A stretch of 64,000 bases of DNA. It comes from Marinimicrobium sp038419845 (GTDB lineage Bacteria; Pseudomonadota; Gammaproteobacteria; Pseudomonadales; Cellvibrionaceae). The stretch is from contig NZ_JBCAQT010000004.1 of the NCBI RefSeq assembly GCF_038419845.1, positions 124,001 to 188,000 of the forward strand, read 5' to 3'. Both the position numbers and the translations under genes were made by a program. The notes under the pieces are model-generated. The model made no database searches. It was not told where the DNA came from and saw nothing but the letters and a program-made list of their open reading frames with translations. Below are positions 52,633-59,492 of this stretch, piece by piece. Positions within the stretch are counted from its first letter, which is position 1, and every line of letters starts with the position of its first letter.

Positions 52633-53538
52633 ATGCCGACCAACGCCGCTTTCACCGATCTCACCCGCTACCGGGTGGCCGCCGTGCGCCATCTGGCCTG
52701 GATGTGCCACGCGCCCTCGCTGGTGCGCGACCCTTCGGTGTTCCCGCTCGCCGATTACCTGCCCACCCATGCGCGGGCGATGTTGCACCACTGGGACCAA
52801 TACCCGCTTGAAGGCCCGCCGGTGCTCACCGACCCACCCCATCCGCGCCTGGGCCTGTACTTTGAACAGCTCTACCGTTGCCTGATAACGGATCTTCTGG
52901 GGTGGGAGCTGCTGGCCAACAACCTGCAGATCGCGGGCGCCGAGCGCACCCTGGGCGAACTGGACCTGGTGGTCCGCAACCCCCATACCGGCACCGCAGA
53001 GCACCACGAGCTCGCCGTCAAATTCTATCTGGGGTACGGCCCGGCGCAGACGCCCCGGTGGTACGGCCCCAACGCCCGGGACCGGCTGGATCTGAAGACC
53101 CGGCGGTTGCTGGAGCACCAGAGCCAGATGACCCGGCGGCCGGAAACCGCCGCGGCCCTTCACGCACTGGGCATCGACGCCCCGCTGAAGGCCCGGCTGT
53201 TCATGCCCGGTTACCTGTTTTACCCGCATGATGCCGATTTCCCCGCGCCCGCCCAGGCACCAGATGACCATCAGCGCGGCACCTGGTGCTACCTGGAGAC
53301 GGCCCGAGCGCTGGACACCGGGCACTGGGTGCACCTGCGCAAACCCCACTGGCTGGGCCCCTGGGTACAGCCCGAAGCACCCGACGCGACGGAGGCCGAA
53401 AACGCCCTCGACAGCGTTGAGGCCACCGGCACGCCCCGACTGCTTGCCCGGTTGGAACAAGATCCGAGCAACGGCCAATGGATCGAGGCGGAACGGATAT
53501 TTGTGGTTCCACCTCACTGGCCGGACTCAAGCCGCTAG
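52633..53538 (+). CDS. DUF1853 family protein
   Basis: 301 residues from the ATG at 52633, 4 bp after the CE15 stop. Typical DUF1853 segments: RHLAWMCHAPSLV, PRLGLYFEQLYRCLI, LGELDLVVRNPHTG followed by HHELAVKFYLG, and RDRLDLKTRRLLEHQ. The Glu-Leu-Asp and Glu-x-x-x-Lys arrangement resembles PD-(D/E)XK-type folds, although a nuclease role is only a guess. No signal peptide. Function unknown. Confidence 0.83.
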   Translation: MPTNAAFTDLTRYRVAAVRHLAWMCHAPSLVRDPSVFPLADYLPTHARAMLHHWDQYPLEGPPVLTDPPHPRLGLYFEQLYRCLITDLLGWELLANNLQIAGAERTLGELDLVVRNPHTGTAEHHELAVKFYLGYGPAQTPRWYGPNARDRLDLKTRRLLEHQSQMTRRPETAAALHALGIDAPLKARLFMPGYLFYPHDADFPAPAQAPDDHQRGTWCYLETARALDTGHWVHLRKPHWLGPWVQPEAPDATEAENALDSVEATGTPRLLARLEQDPSNGQWIEAERIFVVPPHWPDSSR

Positions 53539-53593
53539 CGTCCATTCATCACAGGGGCCGGAGCAAAAAGCGCGACCGAGACCAATATGTATC

Positions 53594-53679
53594 CGGTTAC
53601 AGACGCTTTTCTCTCAATTTTATATGCCCGCCTTGTCACCATCCGCAGCACAGATGGCACCCGGTGAGCGTCGGTTACA
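53594..53679 (+). promoter_or_regulatory. Two CGGTTACA octamers before the first pectate lyase
   Basis: CGGTTACA occurs at 53594-53601 and 53672-53679. The same octamer is found at 55543-55550 before the second pectate lyase. The shared word upstream of both paralogues suggests a common operator; it could also be retained ancestral sequence. Confidence 0.35.
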
Positions 53680-53705
53680 CCGAGGCGTGCCGCCTGGACA
53701 AAACC

Positions 53706-53734
53706 TTGACCACCGGGGGGAAACCTCCCATATT
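53706..53734 (+). promoter_or_regulatory. Candidate promoter of the first pectate lyase
   Basis: TTGACC (53706-53711), 17 bp spacer, CATATT (53729-53734). It predicts a start near 53741, 26 nt before the ATG. Confidence 0.4.
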
Positions 53735-53766
53735 TGCCGGATTATTATATAAAGAGAGAATCAACC

Positions 53767-55311
53767 ATGACCATGAAACCAATCGCCCTTGTTGTGGCGA
53801 TGAGCGGCCTGCTGGTCGCCTGCGGCGGCTCCGATTCCGCTCCGGATGACGCCTCTTCCAGCTCCAGCAGCGACTCTTCCGCTTCCTCGGAATCGTCCAG
53901 CTCCTCAAGCGCCTCCGACCAGGGCGACGAAAATGCGCTGGTGATCCAGGAATACGACACCGGCTTCTGCCGACTGAACGGCACCGTCGACAGCGACAAC
54001 GACGGCTTTACCGGTATCGGCTTTGCCAACACCGACAATGTGCCCGAGAGTGCGGTCACCTACCGGGTGAGCGTGCCGGATGCCGGCCACTATGCCCTGG
54101 AAGTCCGCTTCGCCTCCATTGATACCCGCCCGGGCGATATTCAGGTGAATGAATCCGTGGCGGGCGGGTTCGAGTTCGCCACCACTGGCGGCTGGACCAG
54201 CTGGACCACCGAATCCCAGACCGTGGAGCTCAGCGCGGGCGAGAACGACATTGCTCTGGTGGCCACCAGCACCGACGGTCTGCCCAATGTGGACTCCCTG
54301 ACAGTTGTGGGCAATGGCCCCACCGCTGTGGATTGTGGCGTGAACAGTGACGGCGAGGGCCTGATGCTGCCCCAGGACGGCAACCCGGTGCACAGCCGGT
54401 TCAACAGCTCGCGCACCGCCTGGAGTCAGAGCAAGGCGGACATCATTCTGTCCTACCAGTACGATCACGGCGGCTGGCCCAAGAACCAGTCCTACGATTC
54501 CATGGGCAGTGGCGGTAATGACCTGGGCACCATCGATAACGGCGCGACCGTGACCGAGATGATCTATCTCGCCCAGGTCTACAAGGATACCGGCGAAGCC
54601 AAGTACCGGGATGCGGTACGCAAAGCCATGGATTACCTGCTGGAGGCGCAGTACGCCTCGGGCGGCTGGCCGCAGTTCTACCCCTTGCGGGGCGGCTACT
54701 CCGACCACGTCACCTTCAACGATAACGCCATGACCCGCGTGCTCACGGCACTGCATCACGCCAGCCTGGACAACACGCCTTTTGACACCGACCTGTTCAC
54801 CGACAGCGACCGTGCCGCCATGCAGCACGCCATCAATCGGGGGGTGGACTACATTCTCCAGGCACAGTGGGAGCAGGACGGGGAGCTGACCGTCTGGTGT
54901 GCCCAGCACGGCAAAGACGACTACCAGCCCAAACCGGCCCGGGCCTACGAGCTCGAGTCCCTCAGCGGCAGCGAGTCGGTGGAAGTCATCGCCTTTCTGA
55001 TGACCCAACCCCAGACACCCGAGGTGGAAACGGCGGTCAAGGCGGGCATTGCCTGGTTCCGCAGCCCGGACACCTATCTGGCGGACCACACCTACAACAG
55101 CTCGGTTGAGGAAAAGATCGTTTACAGCGAGGGCGACCGGATGTGGTACCGCTTCTACGACCTGGAGACCAACGAAGGCTTCTTCAGCGACCGGGACGGC
55201 GGCAAGTATTACGACATCATGGAAATTTCAGCGGAGCGCCGCAACGGCTACAGCTGGGGCGGAAGCTACGGGGAGAAGATCATTTCCTACGCCGATCGCG
55301 TCGGCTACTGA
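53767..55311 (+). CDS. PL10 pectate lyase with CBM35-like domain and Ser-rich linker (copy 1)
   Basis: 514 residues from the ATG at 53767. Lipobox LLVACGG (Cys about 19), then a Ser-rich linker (about 28-50) and a carbohydrate-binding module of the CBM35/CBM6 type (about 58-185; GFTGIGFANTDNVPESAVTY, VSVPDAGHYALEVRF). The PL10 pectate lyase domain (about 210-514; SYQYDHGGWPKNQSYD, TIDNGATVTEMIYLAQVY, YASGGWPQFYPLRGG, FNDNAMTRVLTALHH) ends RMWYRFYDLETNEGFFSDRD. It cleaves polygalacturonate by beta-elimination and is probably anchored in the outer membrane. A terminator follows; a longer paralogue lies downstream. Confidence 0.92.
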   Translation: MTMKPIALVVAMSGLLVACGGSDSAPDDASSSSSSDSSASSESSSSSSASDQGDENALVIQEYDTGFCRLNGTVDSDNDGFTGIGFANTDNVPESAVTYRVSVPDAGHYALEVRFASIDTRPGDIQVNESVAGGFEFATTGGWTSWTTESQTVELSAGENDIALVATSTDGLPNVDSLTVVGNGPTAVDCGVNSDGEGLMLPQDGNPVHSRFNSSRTAWSQSKADIILSYQYDHGGWPKNQSYDSMGSGGNDLGTIDNGATVTEMIYLAQVYKDTGEAKYRDAVRKAMDYLLEAQYASGGWPQFYPLRGGYSDHVTFNDNAMTRVLTALHHASLDNTPFDTDLFTDSDRAAMQHAINRGVDYILQAQWEQDGELTVWCAQHGKDDYQPKPARAYELESLSGSESVEVIAFLMTQPQTPEVETAVKAGIAWFRSPDTYLADHTYNSSVEEKIVYSEGDRMWYRFYDLETNEGFFSDRDGGKYYDIMEISAERRNGYSWGGSYGEKIISYADRVGY

Positions 55312-55339
55312 TAGCCAGCTTCCAGAATACGGCAATAAG

Positions 55340-55366
55340 CGGGGGCCAGAGGCCCCCGTTTTTTAT
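55340..55366 (+). terminator. Rho-independent terminator of pectate lyase copy 1
   Basis: Stem CGGGGGCC/GGCCCCCG with an AGA loop, followed by TTTTTTA. It lies 28 bp beyond the stop codon. Confidence 0.92.
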
Positions 55367-55460
55367 TCCATCACCACCAATATTGACTCACTTGGCTATA
55401 ACTTTATTGAAGCGCCGCGCAACTCAATGGGGAATGACGCGCCATCCAACAGTGAATCCA

Positions 55461-55489
55461 TTTACATAACGTTTTTCCTCAACTATACA
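55461..55489 (+). promoter_or_regulatory. Candidate promoter of the second pectate lyase
   Basis: TTTACA (55461-55466), 17 bp spacer, TATACA (55484-55489). The predicted transcription start is near 55496, directly before the palindrome at 55501-55514. Confidence 0.5.
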
Positions 55490-55500
55490 TTTATAGACAA

Positions 55501-55514
55501 GTGTCAATTGACAC
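55501..55514. promoter_or_regulatory. Perfect palindrome GTGTCAATTGACAC, candidate operator
   Basis: A 14 bp perfect dyad lies at about +5 to +18 relative to the predicted start of the second pectate lyase. That position and symmetry fit a repressor site of the GntR or similar type; the protein is unknown. Confidence 0.5.
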
Positions 55515-55680
55515 CGAAATACATATCTCACGAGATCACATTCGGTTACAGTGCAGTGGCGGGACGGAAGGCGTCCCCTGACCCTCCGCATGAAAACTCC
55601 GAAATCTGACCCGTTACGGTACCCCCTGCTGAGCGTCACAAGGACAGAACGTTCCAGTAAAACATGAAGAAGGATCAACC

Positions 55681-58026
55681 ATGGTCTTCCACCGATTTGA
55701 CCTCATTGTGGTGATGCTCGGCGCTCTGTCTACTTGCGATGGATCCCCTGGGGGGGACTCCTCATCCAACTCGAGCACCAGCAGTGATGCGTCCTCGGAG
55801 TCATCCAGTGCAAGCACCAGTAGCGTCGCTTTTTCGGAGTCATCCAGCTCAAGCACCAGTAGCGAAGCATCATCGGATTCATCCAGCACCAGCAGCGTAG
55901 CGTCCTCAGGGTCGTCCAGCTCCTCGAGCTCTTCCAGCCAAGGCGAGGCTAGCAGCCTGACAATTCAGGAACTCGACACCGGCTTCTGTCGAGTAGACGG
56001 CACTGTGGACAGCAATCACCAGGGTTTCACCGGAACCGGCTTTGCCAATGCCGATCAGGAGCCGGGCAGCGCCGTCACCTACCGGGTCAGCGTTCCGGAT
56101 ACCGGCCACTATGCCCTGAAGGTTCGGTATGCCTCTGTCGGCACCCGTTCCGCCAATGTTCAGGTGAACGGATCCGTTGCGGGCAATTTTGAGTTCGCCA
56201 CCACCGGCAGTTGGACCAGTTGGACGACCGAATCCCAAACCGTGGAACTGCGCGCCGGCGAGAATGACATTGCCCTGATTGCCACCGTAACGGACGGCCT
56301 CCCCAACGTGGATTCACTGACGGTAACCGGCAACAACCCCACCGCTGTGGATTGCAGCGAAAACAGTGGCGGTGACCCCGGAGGTAACACCACCTCCAGC
56401 TCAAATACCAGCAGCGCAGCGTCCTCCGAATCGTCCAGCTCAAGTGCCAGCAGCGCAGCGTCATCCAAATCATCCAGCTCAAGCATCAGCAGCGCAGCGT
56501 CATCCAAATCTTCCAGCTCAAGCGCCAGCAGCGTGGCGTCCTCCAAATCATCCAGCTCAAGTGCAAGCAGCGAAGCGTCTTCCGGGTCGTCCAGCTCGTC
56601 GAGTTCTTCCAGCCCGGGAGACGGTTTCAGCCTGACCATTGAGGAATACGACGCGGGCTTCTGTCGAGTGGACGGCACTGTGGACAACCGCCATGAAGGT
56701 TTCACCGGAGTCGGCTATGCCAACACCCATGATGAGCCGGACAGCGCCGTCACCTACCGGGTGAGCGTTCCGGACGCTGGCCACTATGCCCTGGAAGTTC
56801 GGTACGCCTCCATCGACACCCGTGCCGCCGATATTCAGGTGAACGAATCCGCTGCAGGCAACTTTGAATTCGCCACCACCGGCAGTTGGACCAGCTGGAC
56901 GAGCGAATCTGAAACGGTGGAGCTCAGCGCGGGCGAGAATGATATTGCCCTGGTCGCCACTGGGGAAGACGGCCTCCCCAGCGTGGATTCACTGACGGTC
57001 ATCGGCAACAGCCCCACCGCCGTGAAGTGTGACGACGAGGGCCGGATGCTGCCCCAGGCCGGCAACCCGGTGCACAGCCGGTTCCACAGCGCGCGCACCG
57101 CCTGGAGCCAGGACCAGGCGGATATCATTCTGTCCTATCAATACGATCACGGTGGTTGGCCCAGGATCCAGTCCTACGACGACTATTACCACGGCGATGA
57201 CGATGATGACGACGACAAGGACGAAGACGATAATGATCTGGGAACCATCGACAACGGCGCCACCGTGACCGAAATGATCTTTCTCGCCCAGGTTTACAAG
57301 GATACCGGTGATACCAGATACCGGGATGCGGTGCGCAACGCCATGGATTATCTGCTGGATGCACAGTATGCCTCCGGCGGCTGGCCGCAATACTATCCTT
57401 TGCGGGGTGACTATTCCGACCACGTCACCTTCAAGAACAACGCCATGACCCGCGTCCTTACGGCTCTGTACCACGCGAGCCTGAACAACACCCCCTTCGA
57501 TACCGACCTGTTCACCGACAGCGACCGGGCCGCCATGCAGCACGCCATCGAGAGCGGTGTGGATTACATTCTCAAAGCCCAGTGGGAGCGGGGCGGTGAC
57601 CTGACTGTCTGGTGTGCCCAGCACGACAAAGACGACTACCGACCCGAAGCGGCCCGCGACCACGAGCTGGAATCGCTCAGCGGCAGCGCTTCGGCGGAAA
57701 TCATCGCCTTCCTCATGACCCAACCGCAGACGACCGTAGTGGAGGCGGCGGTCAAAGCGGGCATCGCCTGGTATCGCAGCCCGGACACCTATCTGGCGGA
57801 CCACACCTACGACAGTTCAGCCAAGGAAAAAATCGTTTACAGCGAAGGGGACCGGATGTGGTATCGCTTCTACGACCTGGAAACCAACGAAGGCTTCTTC
57901 AGCGACCGGGACGGCGGCAAGTACGACGACATCATGGAAATCTCGAATGGGCTCCGCAACAGTTACACCTGGGGCGGAAACTACGGGGAGAAGATCATTT
58001 CTTACGCGGATCGCGTTGGCTACTGA
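55681..58026 (+). CDS. PL10 pectate lyase with two CBM35-like domains and two Ser-rich linkers (copy 2)
   Basis: 781 residues. Signal-like N-terminus (FDLIVVMLGALSTCDGS) with a poor lipobox (Thr before Cys). Then Ser linker 1 (about 27-86), CBM 1 (about 90-220), Ser linker 2 of five 13-residue units (about 237-311), CBM 2 (about 317-447) and the PL10 domain (about 470-781). The catalytic domain closely follows copy 1 (SYQYDHGGWPRIQSYD, TIDNGATVTEMIFLAQVY, YASGGWPQYYPLRGD) but carries an Asp-rich insert (about 501-519). CBM 2 resembles the CBM of copy 1 more than CBM 1 does. Probably secreted or surface-bound. A terminator follows. Confidence 0.9.
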   Translation: MVFHRFDLIVVMLGALSTCDGSPGGDSSSNSSTSSDASSESSSASTSSVAFSESSSSSTSSEASSDSSSTSSVASSGSSSSSSSSSQGEASSLTIQELDTGFCRVDGTVDSNHQGFTGTGFANADQEPGSAVTYRVSVPDTGHYALKVRYASVGTRSANVQVNGSVAGNFEFATTGSWTSWTTESQTVELRAGENDIALIATVTDGLPNVDSLTVTGNNPTAVDCSENSGGDPGGNTTSSSNTSSAASSESSSSSASSAASSKSSSSSISSAASSKSSSSSASSVASSKSSSSSASSEASSGSSSSSSSSSPGDGFSLTIEEYDAGFCRVDGTVDNRHEGFTGVGYANTHDEPDSAVTYRVSVPDAGHYALEVRYASIDTRAADIQVNESAAGNFEFATTGSWTSWTSESETVELSAGENDIALVATGEDGLPSVDSLTVIGNSPTAVKCDDEGRMLPQAGNPVHSRFHSARTAWSQDQADIILSYQYDHGGWPRIQSYDDYYHGDDDDDDDKDEDDNDLGTIDNGATVTEMIFLAQVYKDTGDTRYRDAVRNAMDYLLDAQYASGGWPQYYPLRGDYSDHVTFKNNAMTRVLTALYHASLNNTPFDTDLFTDSDRAAMQHAIESGVDYILKAQWERGGDLTVWCAQHDKDDYRPEAARDHELESLSGSASAEIIAFLMTQPQTTVVEAAVKAGIAWYRSPDTYLADHTYDSSAKEKIVYSEGDRMWYRFYDLETNEGFFSDRDGGKYDDIMEISNGLRNSYTWGGNYGEKIISYADRVGY
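55786..55938 (+). repeat. Ser-linker repeat 1 in pectate lyase copy 2
   Basis: Imperfect in-frame repeats of 39, 39 and 33 bp encode units such as VAFSESSSSSTSS. They form the flexible spacer between the signal and the first CBM. Confidence 0.8.
56416..56613 (+). repeat. 39 bp tandem repeat (Ser linker 2) in pectate lyase copy 2
   Basis: Five consecutive units of 13 residues (type AASSKSSSSSISS) start at residues 246, 259, 272, 285 and 298. The nucleotide units are near-identical, so the array can change length in frame. Confidence 0.85.
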
Positions 58027-58044
58027 TGGCCCAATCAGCAATAA

Positions 58045-58069
58045 ACGGGGGCTTTGTGCCCCCGTTTTC
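58045..58069 (+). terminator. Rho-independent terminator of pectate lyase copy 2
   Basis: ACGGGGGC, loop TTTGT, GCCCCCGTTTTCT. It lies 19 bp after the stop codon and just before the convergent GH30 gene end (58071). It may act on both strands, less well on the minus. Confidence 0.85.
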
Positions 58070-58070
58070 T

Positions 58071-59474
58071 TTACTCCGTCATCAACAGCGTCACGACGCT
58101 GCGAGCCTCCAGTGTCGGTATGGACACCGCTCCTTCCGCAAGCGTGACCGACAGCGGAGCCCGGTTGTGAGCCCGGGAGGTTATATAGGCGTCCGCATCG
58201 CTCAGGCTCTTCGGTAACTCAACTTCAACCTCCGCGTAATCCTCATCGGAGCGGTTCAGGATGACCACGACCCACTCGCCATCGCCACTGTCATACGCTG
58301 TGGCCTCGACGGAATTCAACCCCTCAAGACTCAACTCAACTCGCTGATAACCCGGGCGAACAAATTTCGAGTAATGGGAGAAGGCCCAACCGCGTTTGAG
58401 AATCTGCCCACGCTCGGTGCCATACTGGCTATCGCCATCCCCGAGGAAAGAGTAAAAGCGCAGCGACCACCACCAGACGTAGGCGCTCCAGTTGACGTCC
58501 ATGGACTTGTGCACGCTGGCGAGCACCACATCCAGTGTTTCATCCCACACTGCCGCATTATCGCCGCCCCAGATGGCCGCGCCGTCGCCATCCGCCTTGT
58601 GGTAGTTCCACTCGGTCATCCAGCGGGGGATGTTCTTCTCTTCCGCCAATGGGTATGGGGCAAAGTTGCCGCTGTTTTCGGCGTCGTACAGGTGACCGCC
58701 GACATAGTCGACATTGGCCAGGGCTTCGGGATCACTCAGGGAGGGATCGGTATAGTCGCGGTTAAAGCGCAGCGACTCGGCAATCAACAGTTCCGCCTGA
58801 ATCTGATCACCGTAATCCCGGACAAAGTCCCGGATCTCTTCCCCGGTCCACTCGGCGGATTGATAGTCCGGTGCATAATCCGGTTCATTCTGCACGGACA
58901 TCACATCGATCTCGACGCCCTGCGCCAGCATGAAATCGATGTAGGCATTCAGGTGATCCGCATAGTCCCCGTAATACTCGGGCAGCAACCGGCCGCCGTT
59001 ATTCTGGCTGTTATCGCTCTTCATGTGCGCCGGCGGCGTCCAGGGCGAGGCCAGAATGGTGACCTCGTCCGAATGGGTTTTCGCCTCCGCCAGGCTGCCC
59101 GCCGCGCGATCCCAGTCGGCCGCATCGGGGTCGACAATGGTCCGCAGAATGGAGAAGCCCAACTCGTTTTCCCCTTTGCCCACCAGACTCTGCACTTCGC
59201 TGTCGGTCAGCGATTCGGTGACCACATTCCACATGGGCAGCGCCCCGCCAAAGCCGTCCACGGTCTGGTGTCGGACCTCGGGATCGATACGGATGCGATG
59301 ATTGTCGGCGCTGGAAGAGGACTGAGAAGAATCAGAGGCTTGAGACGACTGACTCGATGACGAGGCGCTGGAGGAGCCCGGCGTGTCCGCCGGGCCCGAC
59401 GAACCGCCACAGGCGCCAAGCATTAGCGCGGAGGCACCGAGCACTGCGGAGTTGATCAAGGGTTTAAAAAACAT
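58071..59474 (-). CDS. GH30 glycoside hydrolase (glucuronoxylanase-like) lipoprotein
   Basis: 467 residues. Lipobox LMLGACGG (Cys 22) and a Ser-rich linker (about 34-56). The GH30 (beta/alpha)8 domain starts at VDGFGGALPMWN. The acid/base Glu is in SVQNEPDYAP (about 197) and the nucleophile Glu in RWMTEWNYH (about 288). A C-terminal beta domain follows (about 375-467). The closest resemblance is to subfamily 8, which cuts xylan next to 4-O-methyl-glucuronic acid; the subfamily cannot be fixed by eye. AGGAA precedes the ATG. It lies 18 bp after the DUF5060 gene, forming an operon. Confidence 0.85.
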   Translation of the reverse strand: MFFKPLINSAVLGASALMLGACGGSSGPADTPGSSSASSSSQSSQASDSSQSSSSADNHRIRIDPEVRHQTVDGFGGALPMWNVVTESLTDSEVQSLVGKGENELGFSILRTIVDPDAADWDRAAGSLAEAKTHSDEVTILASPWTPPAHMKSDNSQNNGGRLLPEYYGDYADHLNAYIDFMLAQGVEIDVMSVQNEPDYAPDYQSAEWTGEEIRDFVRDYGDQIQAELLIAESLRFNRDYTDPSLSDPEALANVDYVGGHLYDAENSGNFAPYPLAEEKNIPRWMTEWNYHKADGDGAAIWGGDNAAVWDETLDVVLASVHKSMDVNWSAYVWWWSLRFYSFLGDGDSQYGTERGQILKRGWAFSHYSKFVRPGYQRVELSLEGLNSVEATAYDSGDGEWVVVILNRSDEDYAEVEVELPKSLSDADAYITSRAHNRAPLSVTLAEGAVSIPTLEARSVVTLLMTE

Positions 59475-59492
59475 GGGCCGTTCCTTATGTTG

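Larger units (their letters stand above)
55312..55680 (+). other. 369 bp AT-rich regulatory gap between the two pectate lyases
   Basis: It holds the terminator of copy 1 (55340-55366), a candidate promoter (55461-55489), a perfect 14 bp palindrome (55501-55514), a CGGTTACA octamer (55543-55550) and a leader of about 185 nt. Base composition is clearly lower in GC than the flanking genes. No ORF of note was seen. Confidence 0.65.

Noticed and set aside
55786..56613. Regular repeats suggesting a CRISPR-like array
   Set aside because: Repeats are in frame, contiguous without spacers and encode Ser-rich linkers; no cas genes are present.
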